Under the pieces are notes generated by a model, which was given only the letters and a program-made list of their open reading frames with translations, ran no database searches and was not told the DNA's origin. Shown piece by piece: positions 1 to 10,827 of a stretch of 64,000 nt of DNA. Within the stretch, counting starts at the first letter, position 1. Each line of letters opens with the position of its first letter. Source of the DNA: Corinectria fuckeliana (taxonomy: Eukaryota; Ascomycota; Sordariomycetes; Hypocreales; Nectriaceae); assembly GCA_019137255.1 (NCBI GenBank), contig WPDH01000101.1, forward strand, positions 1 to 64,000. Reading direction: 5' to 3'. Both the position numbers and the translations under genes were made by a program.

Positions 1-1080
1 TAGTATAATAATATTAATATAATCTAGCTAATTATAAAGTAGTTAGCTAAGCTAGTTATAACACTTTAGTATATTAATATTTATTATTACTAGGTTTATA
101 AGCTTATTTAGAAGGGTAAAGTTAAGATATCTTAGCTGCTTATAGCTTAAATACTAATAGATAGCCTTATAAAGCCTCTTTTAGAATAAAAATATATAAC
201 TTTTATTATATAATTATAAATATATATAGCTTTAAATAAGACTATATAATAAGCCTAGTAATACTTATAATTTTCTATATTATCTTACTATTAAATTAGA
301 AAAGAAAAATACTTAAAAGATCTTTTATTTTCTAGTTTTATAATAATCTTATTTACTTTTATATTAAATAACTTAGTTTATATAAAAAAAAGTAAATAAG
401 ATTAGAGGTAATATTATTATATTACTTAGCTAAAAAGATCTCTAAAAAGCTTAAAAAATAGTATTAAGATATAATTTTCCTATATAGTTAATATCTTTTA
501 GTCTTTTAATTTAATATTAAATAATTAGCTATACTAATTAGACTACTTAATTAGTATAATAAAATATAAAAGTTATAATCTTATAGTCTTATTAAGTATT
601 AAGATATTAATATAATAAGTTAGCCTTATATATTAAGATTAGTAATATTATTATTATAATAATAAAAAGGTTAGTTTAGTATAATAGTTAAAGCTACTAT
701 ATATTATATAATTTTAGAACCCCCCTCTTAGTAACTAATATAAAATACTAACTTAAAGGCTTAAAAGGAGTTAATTCTTATACTTTTACTAAATATAATA
801 ATAACCTCTTTCTTTTATTACCTTCTTTTTAAAGCTAAAATCCTATATAGTAGCTCTAACTATTACCTTAAAGTACTAGCTAGAGCTATTATACTTTTAG
901 ATTAATACTAGAGTTTAATTTTAGCCTTAGTAAGAATTCTCTTATTTTTAAAAGCTGAAAATATTAAGAAATTAGCTAGCTAGTACTATTAGATAGGTAT
1001 AAATAGTCTTATTAGTTAGTTAGACTAACTGCTCTTAGCAGCTAGTCTAAGAAGGTGTATTAGTAGTAAGACCACTAGTT
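1..1080. repeat. A+T-rich, RIP-like degraded repeat block
   Basis: The block is almost entirely A/T and dominated by TpA steps; CpA and TpG are scarce and there is no long open frame. This is what RIP leaves behind in ascomycete repeats, where CpA is turned into TpA. No transposon protein can be recognised. Composition changes sharply near 1080-1130, just before the truncated membrane protein gene. That RIP caused it is inferred from composition. Confidence 0.8.
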
Positions 1081-1209
1081 AGGCCTGCTATCAGGCACTA
1101 TCCATATTTCTGCCTTAGATGCTAGGCATCTAGTGACAACAGCGATCCCCTTAGGGACTTACTGTTCCGCCCCTTTTCCTAGCTTAGTACAGTTACACAA
1201 TACACGCAG

Positions 1210-1845
1210 TCACATCAATAGATACGCAATGGCAAGGATCACCAGTGGAAGCGTTGCCATTACCAGCTGCAAGGTACTTGCCGCCAATTGGACGTCTCGG
1301 CATGCCGAAACCGTCTTCGGATTAGTGGTAGTGACCAACAAAACAAGTGCAACAATGCCCATGATCAACGAGCCAACGATGAGGGAATAGAAGACCTTGA
1401 AGGAGTTACCGAGAAGCGGGTGCCAGCCGATAGCCGGCTGTCTGGCGCGAAGGATGCGCTGTGCGAGGACCAGGTTGATGATGTAAATGAGGATGATTCC
1501 GGCGCTGTTGAAGACCTGGGCGGCGGTGACGATCGACGACTTTGCGGGGTGGGTGGCCCACACCATACGCATGCTGCAGGTCAAGATCCGGATGATACAG
1601 AAGCCGTTGAGTAGGAGTGAGATGAAGAACTTGTCGCCTTGTCGCCTGTTGATTATGAGGATGGTAACGTTGAGTACAGACCCGCCTAAGTACAGGGCGA
1701 GGAACACGGCGGCGATGGGGACGTCGAGCGATACGGTCGGTATTCCGCCGACGATGGCGTTCTGACGACGAGGTGTTAGTGATTTGTTAGGTACTCTCTG
1801 TACAAGATGTAAACAAGGACTTACTCCTCTTGTCAAGGATGACAT
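1210..1845 (-). pseudogene. Multi-pass membrane protein (DUF3112 / GPCR-like fungal family), 3'-truncated at the RIP border
   Basis: Exon 1 (1845-1825) encodes only seven residues. A 63-nt intron (1824-1762, donor GTAAGT, branch CACTAAC, acceptor CAG) leads to exon 2 (1761-1210), giving about 190 aa. At least five hydrophobic segments are visible, with an RMVWATHP loop and an INLVLAQRILRA stretch typical, from memory, of a fungal seven-helix family often labelled family-C-GPCR-like. Relatives continue for about 100 more residues with further helices. Here a TGA follows helix five; the frame beyond it still reads a KLGKG-like piece resembling the family's next loop, then stops again inside degraded sequence. 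The gene is therefore probably a 3' remnant loss. It is divergent from the transcription factor at 2286. Function unknown; membrane location inferred. Confidence 0.6.
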
Positions 1846-2285
1846 GGTTGGTAAAGACTGGATGATGGGACAGTGTAATCAAAGGAGCTTGAAAAGGTTC
1901 CGCAGAGCAAGTAAGAAACTCGATATGTAGATGCAACATGATCTCAGTTTTCAAAGGAGCCACATGATATTTAAAGGAAATCTACAGTTGGTCGAGACTT
2001 GATATGCATCAGTCCCGGGAGACGATCTCGGACGAGCAAGATGTCCTGGGACGGACAGGATGTCCGCGGACAAACACAGTGGGTCTGATTAGGGATACAT
2101 GCAGCTGAGTGCTACGTTAATCTTTCTTAGTACCCTCTGTTAGGGCTCGCCACTTATTCCCGGCGTAAATGCCAGAGGCTACTATCTTCAGATCGTCTTA
2201 CTGGTAGCCCTCCCGCTTATGCAACGTACCCCAGGATGCAACATTGCGAACCAATCCTACCTCAAAGCACAACGTTCAACACCCA

Positions 2286-4402
2286 ATGCCTCCCACCCGA
2301 CTTCGTCCATCAAACGGCCCGAACTTCGACATGCCATCATCCAGCCCGCGTAAAGCTCGCAAGGGTACCAGATCCTGCACCGAGTGTCGCCGGCGCAAAG
2401 TAGCCTGTTCCTGGACGTCGGAGCACGACCCGAGATGCCGGAGATGCGAAGAACGAGGGTCGCTGTGTGTAGCCCAGGTCTTTGCCTCACCGTCGACGTC
2501 TACTCGGCGTACGACCACGCGGGACCGCATCTCGCGCCTCGAGCAGCAAGTCGCTCGTCTTAGTGAAGCCGTTCGCAGCCCCGAGTCCGATTCGGCATCG
2601 GGATGCCACGTTGCAAGCCATCTGCCGTCGCCCACGGTGATCCAGGATGGCCTCTTTGACTCCGATACCGGCTCAGACACTGACTCCCAGGTCTCGGATG
2701 TTCCCATTATCGAACCGCCCACGTATCTCAACTCGCTCTTCAACAACATCCTCATCAGCTCGGACAACCACAGCAGTGGCAACGAGCAGGAATTATGCAC
2801 TCGCAAAGCGTTGGCCCATTTCTCGGATATAGCTAGAACGGCTCTGCAGCCGCTCATACCCTCAAAACAGGACGTAGGCGTGATTGCAGGGCACGCTTCG
2901 GGCTGGCAGCTGCTCCTTCATATTGTCGTCCCGGTGGCCTCGGTGAGCAGATCCAGTGACGAGATCCTGGCACGATACGAGGACATGAAACAGCCTACTG
3001 TTGATCCAATCAGTCTCGCTTCCTGGCTTATGTCGGTTGCGCTCACGGTCGAACAGATGCCAAAGGAGGCCACGAGCGTTGGATTTACCTCCAGGTGGCC
3101 TACGAATACGTCTCGGTTTTCTACAGCGGTGGCCGAGGCTGTCGAGAGAACCATCGTCGGTCGAGAGTCTCTTTCAGGTACTTTTCAGGGAATCGAGACC
3201 AACTCACTCCTTGTTCGACTGTAAGCATTTCATCATCCTTACAGGCCATGCGTTTACTGAGTAATCAACCCGGATGTAGTTACCAGGTCCGAGGCAACTT
3301 CCTCAAAGCCTGGATGCAACTACGCCGTACCTTGGCCCTAGCAGAGCTCCTCGGCTTCCACCGCGCAGAAGATGAACGTCGGGCGGCATTGTGGGAGTGC
3401 TTGTGCTTCATGGATAAATTCAACTCGCTCCTCTTCGCATTCCCGTCCGGTACAAGGCATTATTGTCAAAACCCAAAACTGTTGCTCTGCAATGATAAGC
3501 CGTCAACAGCTTCATATGTTTCTCGACTATCTTACATCGCCGTTGAGCTCCAAGACATGACCGACACCCAAGCCAAAGCTTTATCTGATGTCGAACTCTA
3601 CGAAAAGATCTCGAAGCTGGATGGCGATTTACGTTCACTGGTGTCGCTAAACCCCAGCTGGTGGGCTGAACAACAAGAGCTAAGAATGCCTGTGCTCATG
3701 ATGCAATACTTTCACAACTACGTTGCCATGCGGGTACATGCACCGCTGAGTCTGCGCCCGGCGGCATCTCCAGAGGCTTGTTACTGTCGTGGAGCTTGCG
3801 CGGAGGCATGCTCGGGCTTGATCCGGAGATATGTGACGCTCTGCCCCTTGCTACCGAGCGGGTTCTTCCTTCGGCGACTGCTTGACCTGCAGGTCTTCAC
3901 CGCAGTGGTCATCTTGCTTCTCGTCGACTTCAGCTCGACTTCAGCGGGACGGTCATCGTTGCCTGAAACACCGTCACAAAGAGCGAAAGCCTTGGCCGAA
4001 GAAGTCGTTGATACTATGGAGTCGACGATAGACGAGCCCAATTCGGATTACTCGAAACAAGCCATTCCTACGATTCGTAGTCTCTTCGAGCTGCTTGATA
4101 GGAAAGACACCTCTCAGACAGACGCGAGCCTCAGCGTGAGAGTCCCCTTACTAGGCAAAGTGCATATTCGGCGGAGAATACATAAAGCCCCCAGTAGGAC
4201 GGGCGCGAGTAGTCCGGCCATCGACGGCAACTTCACCCAGTCGACTGCTGCGCTGCCGGCAGCGGAGCCTCTAGCCTCTGATTACGTGGTACCTGAGGAT
4301 CCAATGTCGTGGGAGCCGCTCTCCTGGTCTATAGAAGAAGATGCCGAGAGAATGTTCCACGAGGCTACCATGATGGAGTATTTTAGTCCCTCGGACGCCT
4401 AG
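2286..4402 (+). CDS. Zn(II)2Cys6 fungal transcription factor
   Basis: Two exons (2286-3220 and 3280-4402) around a 59-nt intron (GTAAGC...GTAG) encode about 685 aa. I start at the first in-frame ATG, 2286; the frame is open slightly upstream but without an ATG. Cysteines at residues 31, 34, 41, 51, 54 and 61 form the CX2CX6CX9CX2CX6C binuclear zinc cluster, followed by a basic linker and a short coiled stretch (RISRLEQQVARL) that suggests dimer binding at CGG-type sites. The exon junction falls in the fungal_trans middle homology region, where a KAWMQLRRTLALAELLGFHRA-like segment (read in two parts) is diagnostic. Nuclear regulator; targets unknown. Its neighbours, a broken membrane protein gene and an antiporter, do not reveal a pathway. 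Confidence 0.85.
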
Positions 4403-4739
4403 AATGAAAAGGATGCGTTTGACTTCAACTAATCTCAGTTTTATTAGCCATCCAGGCAGCCTAGAGCTTGGAAGAATGAAGAGGTATGTGATGAACGGAC
4501 ACACGGAGCTTTGGAATAGTAGTAGAGACCGAACAGCGCAAGATGCTAGCTTTCTGTCAATACAAGACACTGCTAGTAGATGATATCTCATTTTTAATTT
4601 TGTACTTACGTCTTGTTAGAGAGACTTGTCTATAGACGTCCCCAATTCCAAATCAGCGTGTGGGATTGAGGAAGTCTCACCAACTCTAGCGTATAGCAGA
4701 GTACCAACCAAGCAGTTGTACACGGCTAAATCATCTCAA

Positions 4740-6557
4740 CTAAACCTCGTCCAGGAATCGGATCTCCCGGTCTCGTCGAGGTGTAGTCTCCCCCTCCTCG
4801 CTTTCCGTCGATATTCCAGCACCAGGCCCAGATATTTCCCTAGGGGGCTCAGCCCGTTCCGAATACAGCGGACGGCTGCCCAAGATAACTACCGGGAGTT
4901 GCGCACGGCGCGCAGCAGCAGCAGCTTGAGCCTCGGCGTCGTTGCTGCGCACAAGGTACTTTCCAATGACGGGGATCTTGCGTCGAGCTTCGACCAGGTG
5001 CGGCTCGTCGCTGAGCGTCTTGCTAAGCACGCGGCCGACCCGCCTCGGCGCGAGATATCCCAGCTTGCCGAGCGGGATGCTCAGCCCATGGATGACCTGT
5101 GGCTTTGTTAGCAGAGATGCTACGACTAGGGGCGTAGAGAGCCAGATGCACTTACGACGCTGCAGACAGTGAGGAACCAGACAACAACGCGAACCAGCTC
5201 GCCGAGATCCTTCACGTCACTCCTCGGAGTCCCGTCTTCGTCGCTCAAGTGCTCTTCGATGAACTCCAGGGTTATGAACAGGTAAAAGACGGCCGAGACG
5301 CCAATGGGACCAAAGAAGCCCACGAAAATGGCCTGCTTGACCTCGAGGATCTGCGGGATCTTCTTGTGCATGAGGAAAACCCACGGCAGCCGTCTCAGGA
5401 GGAGCACAAGAAGCCCGAGGACCACCAGGCTCCAGGTAGACATGACAGAGTTGGCGCCAAAGTCGCCCCAGGGAAGAAACGCGCCGTACCACAGGAAGAT
5501 GGCGACGTTGAGCAGCATGTCTATGGTCGGCTGCAGCGAGTCGTCCTGGGTCTCTAGCCGGAACCAGTCGTCCCAGGTAAACGTGTTTCCCGCGATGAAG
5601 CAAGCCAAGACGTCGTCGGTGCCGATCAGCCCGCAGGTGCCCAGGATAAACAGAGCGAGTGCAATGGCGAAGACGAGGAAGCTTTCGCGGTCAACGTAGC
5701 TGCGCTCTTCGGCCCAGTGGAGGAGCTCCTTTCCCACCCAGCCGACGACGGCGCCGTACAGGATGCTGAGGACGATGGTGTATCCCCAAGTATAGGCGAA
5801 CCAGAGACCCATGGCGTCGCCGGCGTCGCCAGAGGTGGCGCCCGAGCCGACGTACTTGATGAGATACAAGGCGAAGAAGAGGAACGGGTAGCCGAGGCCG
5901 TCGTTGGCGCCCGACTCGGCAGTGATGAGGTTCTGGAGGTCCTTGGGGATGTTCTTGTCGGCGAACTTGCCCTTGACGATGACGGCCGAGAGCACAGGAT
6001 CCGTGGGCGTCACGCAGGCGCCCACGGCCAGGGCATGCAGGAAGCTCGACGTGCCCGAGAGGCCCCAGACAAGCAGGCTGGTGGCGATCCACATGCAGGC
6101 CATGCCCGGGCCGAGCAGCAGCAGCAGAGGCTTCCATTCCTTCTGCAGGTACTTGCTGGGGAGCTGGACGCCGGCCAGGACGAGCTGGACGCCCAGGACG
6201 AGCCGCGAGAAGTTGAGCGTGGTGGCGTTGAGGTTGCTCTGGCAGTCGGCGTCGGAGATGCCGTCTAGAGTGCACTGGGCGTAGGCTTCCGGTCGGATGA
6301 AGTTGGCGCCATTGGGGCCGAATGCCACACCGACCAGGAGGGCGATGACTGTTTTGCTCAGTCAGTTGATCCAGGGGCCAAGCTCGGCAGGGCGCAGCAG
6401 GGTCGAGGACTAGATACTCACGAGCTTCAGAGAGATAGTAGTTCTCCTTGAGGAGGAAGGACACCAGGCCGAAGAGCGAGATGAAGCCTCCCAGGACGGA
6501 CAAGATGATGTTGAAGTTGGAGGGTTGGAGGGGGACGGCCCAAGTATCGCGCGACAT
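4740..6557 (-). CDS. Na+/H+ antiporter, fungal Nha1/Sod2 type
   Basis: Three exons (6557-6422, 6348-5156, 5096-4740) with introns of 73 and 59 nt give 561 aa. The N-terminal helix ends in LSEA and continues across intron 1 as LIALLVGVAFGP, the usual first-helix pattern of plasma-membrane Nha1 proteins. Further family marks are TPTDPVLS (about residues 159-166), the ESGANDG signature (190-196) and a DDVLACFIAG segment carrying the paired acidic residues expected for ion transport. Exon 3 begins VIHGLSIPLGKLG, the end of the membrane domain, followed by a soluble tail of about 100 aa. That tail is short compared with yeast Nha1. The protein should export Na+ (and K+ or Li+) in exchange for H+ at the plasma membrane. 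The ATG at 6557 was chosen because it gives the family N-terminus. Confidence 0.9.
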
Positions 6558-7780
6558 ACTACATGCCACGGCAAGTAACAGAACTATTACAAGGGTACTA
6601 CCAATCGCAGCAGTCAATGAGACAGGTCCTAGTACGAAAATGCAGCCATCTCGTTGATGAGGATAGAATGAACGGCAATGACGAGCTGCTTTGACGATGA
6701 CGACAGAAAGCCACGATTGGAAATCTAGCGGTGGGTTTGTAAGTAACGAGGGGTTTTCCGGTCGCACAAGCCCATATTTCCTTTCACCCTCATTCGTGGT
6801 TGGAGATATCCTGATACCACTAAGCCTGATGCCGTAAAGATCTACACACGCTGGTTGTGATATGAAGGCATAATTTAGCCTGAATTAGTGTCCAATTCTT
6901 GAAGGAAGAAACATGGATTGGCATTCTCTGATGGATGTAACTGTCAGTAAAGCCTCTATACTCTAGAGTCTACAGTTATTCTTAGTTGGACTGATACTGA
7001 TACTGCAGATACTAGCTTCTAATCCACCGCATAATGCTGGTGGTGCTGACTATAGGGTGGCAGTTGTGTCATCCATGCCTTTGTCTGGTGTGAAGTTTTG
7101 CACTGACTGAGGCAATGTTTAATAAACTGTGTGCGGCTACTCTGAGTATTATGGGATATCTCATATGCTTTACGGATCACGAGCGCATTAATGAGGTTGC
7201 CATTAAGTGATGCGATCGAAATCAATTCAAAAGCAACCCTAAGTGCGGTCAGCTTAAACGACAGTAAGAGTCACACCCGTTCGCGGGATTCAAGCGCAAC
7301 AGCAACGGAGTCATCTGGCACCTCTGACAAATGCACATTGATCACAACACGCTACCTACTAGCCCGCGAGGTAGCGAGGAGACAAGCCTGTTGACCAGCC
7401 TTGTGCGTCACCCGAACCGTGGGGTTACGGGGTGAAACGCGGAACAAAGGCGCCCAGTTGGATGACAGGGCGTGCTCGACGTACGTGTTGCTGAGTCTTG
7501 GCTGGCATGACAAATTCCGCCTTTCGTGTTGCGCAGGACTAATCCACGCCCAACCGCCATGTCGAACGTAGGGCGCACGCCTTGTTGTGTGCCGTGTGGG
7601 GGCAGCTAGATCTACTCGGGTTACTACAGAGCATCCATCTAATCATTGTAAGCTACAGACATTGCGACTCTTCGTCTCGTAGAGTCGCTATAAGGACCGA
7701 CATCGCTCTTCGCCGTGAGTAATAGGGATAGAAAGCATCACTGTGTATGCCTTCCTACATCCGGCTATATAACCCGCAAT
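6558..7780. other. Divergent intergenic region between antiporter and arrestin-like gene
   Basis: About 1.2 kb shared upstream by two divergently transcribed genes. Short open frames here lack family motifs or good starts and look like chance. A TATATAA string at about 7765-7771 sits too close to the ATG at 7781 to be a convincing TATA box. No other element identified. Confidence 0.5.
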
Positions 7781-9145
7781 ATGCCTTCCCTCCATAGTGA
7801 CCACGCCACGCTGCATCGTCGCAGCGACACCCAGATGAACTCCTTCGGCAAGATGGACTTGAAGCTCCCGTTCCTGAAGAGCCAGCAGCCCAAAGAGCTG
7901 CGCATCGCCATCGACCACCACTATGCGTCCAAGACTTACACCTGCGGCTCAGCCGTCTCCGGCGCCATCAACTTCGCCCCGCGAGCCGACACGCCCTTCC
8001 ACATGGTGCGCGTCAGCCTCGTCGGCACCGCGACGGTGACCCGCCAGGACCTCGACTACGCCAAGCGATCCACGCACTTCTTCCTCCGCACCGAGATGGT
8101 CGTGCCGGACTCGGCTTACCCCGAGTCCCGGGTCTTCCGGAGCGGCGCCGCCTACCGCATCCCGTTCTTCTTCGTCGTGCCCCGGCACCTCACGTCCAGC
8201 GCCTGCACGCACCGCGTCGCCTCCGACAGCGTCCGGCACACGCACGCCCTCCTCCCGCCGAGCATGGGCACCTGGGAGCGCGATGACCTGGGCGCGCCCA
8301 TGACCAAGGTCGAGTACAGCGTCCAGGCCAGCGTCGAGACCGACTCCAGGCCGTGCAAGAAGGCCCTGGCGGCATTGACGGACAAGCACATCATCAACAT
8401 CCTACCTTATCTGCCCGAAGAGCCGCCGCTGAGTATCGGCGACATCAACATTCAGTATGCGCTTGAGAAGACGAAAAATGTCCGCAGGAATCTCTTCTCC
8501 TCCCCCGAAGGACGCCTAACTGCCACGGCCGTGCAGCCAAAAGCCGTCGACCTCGAATCCGACGGCCACGGATCGAGCGAATCGGCCATCTTGATCGACC
8601 TCGCATTCGAACCCCTGTCCCCCAACGCCATTCCCCCTGAAATAACCACCCTCTCCGCCTCGCTCCACACCCAGACATGGTCTCGTCAAAGCCCCAGTGT
8701 CACCTTTCCCAACATGGGACTCCTTCGAGACGCATACACGAACCACACGTCGCTCTTCTCTCGCCGACCAGTCCAAGCTCCCTGGAGGCCTTCTACCAAG
8801 GAGGCCAGGAGCGACAACAGCTCAGTCACAGCCCCATCCTCGACGACTGTCAGGGTTCCCTTCAACCTCCCCATGTCGAAGAAGTTATATCTCCCGACAT
8901 TCCACACTTGCCTGGTGTCTCGCACATACAAGATCGACCTTGCCCTGGCGGTTGGCAACTCGACACTGAGGTTTACCGTGCCTCTTCAGATTGCCATGGA
9001 GCAAGGGGGATGGCACCTGGGAGATGCGGCAACGACAGCCAACGATTTCGCCGTGGCAATGAGACAAGATTGTTTGTCCGAAGACCTGTGGCCACTCATT
9101 CCCAAGTCTACTGACGGCGATGTCTTGCCTCACTACCACGCCTGA
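7781..9145 (+). CDS. Arrestin-like N-terminal domain protein
   Basis: Single exon, about 454 aa from the first ATG (7781); upstream in-frame codons lack an ATG. The first half has an arrestin-type beta-sandwich pattern: AVSGAINFAP, a VSLVGTATV strand, YRIPFFFVVP, then LPPSMGTWERDDLG and a KVEYSVQASV strand. From memory this order is typical of fungal arrestin_N-like proteins. The second half contains a Ser/Pro-rich linker and another beta-rich region (SRTYKIDLALAVG) that may be the C-terminal arrestin lobe. No PPxY motif was seen, unlike the alpha-arrestin at 14406-16110. Such proteins usually act as cytosolic adaptors for ubiquitination and endocytosis of membrane transporters. The antiporter next door is a possible but untested client. 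Confidence 0.7.
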   Translation: MPSLHSDHATLHRRSDTQMNSFGKMDLKLPFLKSQQPKELRIAIDHHYASKTYTCGSAVSGAINFAPRADTPFHMVRVSLVGTATVTRQDLDYAKRSTHFFLRTEMVVPDSAYPESRVFRSGAAYRIPFFFVVPRHLTSSACTHRVASDSVRHTHALLPPSMGTWERDDLGAPMTKVEYSVQASVETDSRPCKKALAALTDKHIINILPYLPEEPPLSIGDINIQYALEKTKNVRRNLFSSPEGRLTATAVQPKAVDLESDGHGSSESAILIDLAFEPLSPNAIPPEITTLSASLHTQTWSRQSPSVTFPNMGLLRDAYTNHTSLFSRRPVQAPWRPSTKEARSDNSSVTAPSSTTVRVPFNLPMSKKLYLPTFHTCLVSRTYKIDLALAVGNSTLRFTVPLQIAMEQGGWHLGDAATTANDFAVAMRQDCLSEDLWPLIPKSTDGDVLPHYHA

Positions 9146-10289
9146 GAACTTGGAGCAAGCGGTGTGGTATAGTATCCACGAGTACAAAGATTAAAAGTTC
9201 GCTTGCGTAGCTTGGGGTTCTCGGGAGGATATTTTCACATTGGGATTTCATCACTGCTGGTGTTGGCTGCACTAATATTACGTTTACGTAGCATGTCTTT
9301 ACTTCTTCCTGTTCTTATTCTCATAGTAATACCCATAATACTCGAATCAAATCAACTAGCAAGTACGGGAATTCGGGGTTCTCCCAGTCCGACAAAATGC
9401 CTCGAACCGAGCAGTGATGGGTGATGGATGTGTGGCTAGCCCAGCGTCGCTCACTCGAGCTCGACAGTCAATAGCGGCTTACGCTACGGGCGAACGGAGG
9501 TTAAGACCGACGACGAAGGCGATAAATACCAGAAGGCGAGAGATACTCGTTACAGAATCATTCATGTAAACTCATCAAACTCTTTTCACTTCACCTCCCA
9601 CTTATCAGCATTATCAGTCTTAGCATTTGTTTCATTTATCAGTCAAAGCACACATCAGCCAAGCCCAAGCGGCCTCCGTCGAGACGCTTTACTAGTGTTA
9701 TCAGGATGATGGAGACTGACATCTAACTTTGGTGATCGACAGGACTAGATGAGTGGGAAATTTACCCCAGAACCCCTTATCTCTGCGAAAGCCAATCGCT
9801 GCTGGATGGTGTCAGCGGCATTGAGGGATCTGCGAGATGTGCCCTCTTTTAGTCAGTACCGAGACCGTGGTCGGACTCTCTCCGCAGGAACCAGCCTGCG
9901 GGTGCAAGCAGCGTTACACAGCTTCTGTTCCCAAGTAATTGAGTCTGCACGAGCGTTCCCCCACGCTAAATTGTTTCGGGGACGCCATTGAAGCTCAAGT
10001 ATCACGAGCCATGGACTAAATAGCTGAGCATGAATTCATCTGTCATGGCTTGCTTATCACTGTTTGGGCTGTCCTTGTCGATGAACGTCGATCGGCCTGG
10101 GCATCGATCCCTTATCAAAATGCCAAGATTCTAGCCAAGATCAAATCAGACATAGAATCCGGTACTGGGCATTGCTGGAAATATAAAGCACGGTAATTCC
10201 CAGCATGTCTCTCGTTCCTTACCCACGCTTCACTACGCATTAACCTACAACCACTACTTCACAAACTAAAACCCTCGCAACCATTTAAG
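9146..10289. other. Intergenic, no gene seen
   Basis: Frames are short and lack family motifs. The last 110 bases form the promoter and leader of the secreted-protein gene, with a TATA-like element at 10182-10188. Confidence 0.5.
10182..10188 (+). promoter_or_regulatory. TATA-like element
   Basis: TATAAAG lies 108 nt upstream of the ATG at 10290 and is followed by a CT-rich and then A-rich leader. The position is reasonable for a strongly expressed fungal gene, but this is a short motif match only. Confidence 0.35.
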
Positions 10290-10827
10290 ATGCGCTTCAG
10301 CCTCCCTACCATTGTCCTTGCTCTCTCTGCGGGCTCTGCCATTGCCGGCAGTCTCAGTACGATGCAATCATGCCCACGGGTTTTGAAACCCCCAGCTGAC
10401 TCTTCCAACTAGAAGTCCAACCCCGCTCCTTGATCTCTGACATCGGCTCGATCGTTTCTCAGGTCGAGGACGGCCTGGGTGTCACGGAGATTGAGAGCCA
10501 GCTTGACTCGCTCCTAGGCAACTCCTTGACAAAGGTATGCTTCCTCGTCAACCGTTTTCTACGGTAGTACTAACACGCACGCGCGTGCAACAGCTCGAGG
10601 CTGCTCTTGGCGTTACTTTTGCTGAGAAGCTCCTTGGACTTGCCAAGGGCGACGCGCCGAAGGGAACCATCCAGGCCATTGGAGAAGGTGTTGGCTTGAT
10701 CCTAGAGGGTGTCGGCGTGACCGAGGTCAACAAGTTCCTTGACAGTGCAACTGGCGGAGCGGTCACCTCTCTGTCGGAGGTGCTCGGGGTTACTGATATC
10801 GAGAAGGCTCTTGGTTTGGCTGAGTAA
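10290..10827 (+). CDS. Small secreted cysteine-free protein with a fourfold GVT repeat
   Basis: Three exons (10290-10356, 10413-10534, 10594-10827) with introns of 56 and 59 nt (the second has a perfect ACTAACA branch) encode 140 aa. Residues 1-19 are a clear signal peptide ending AIA, so the protein should be secreted. The mature part has no cysteine, unusual for a small secreted fungal protein. It contains four versions of one decapeptide: LGVTEIESQL (44-53), LGVTFAEKLL (68-77), VGVTEVNKFL (103-112) and LGVTDIEKAL (127-136). Copies are about 24, 35 and 24 residues apart and usually preceded by an acidic/leucine stretch, which suggests amphipathic helices. I do not recognise the family. A cell-wall or surface-active helical protein or an effector are both possible. 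Confidence 0.75.

Noticed and set aside
5217..6767. Long alternate-frame reading frames inside the antiporter gene on both strands
   Set aside because: They overlap the clearly coding antiporter exons and have Arg/Gly/Pro-rich compositions typical of shadow frames in GC-rich genes.
7949..8400. Minus-strand open frames opposite the arrestin-like gene
   Set aside because: Shadow frames of a GC-rich exon, with no motif.
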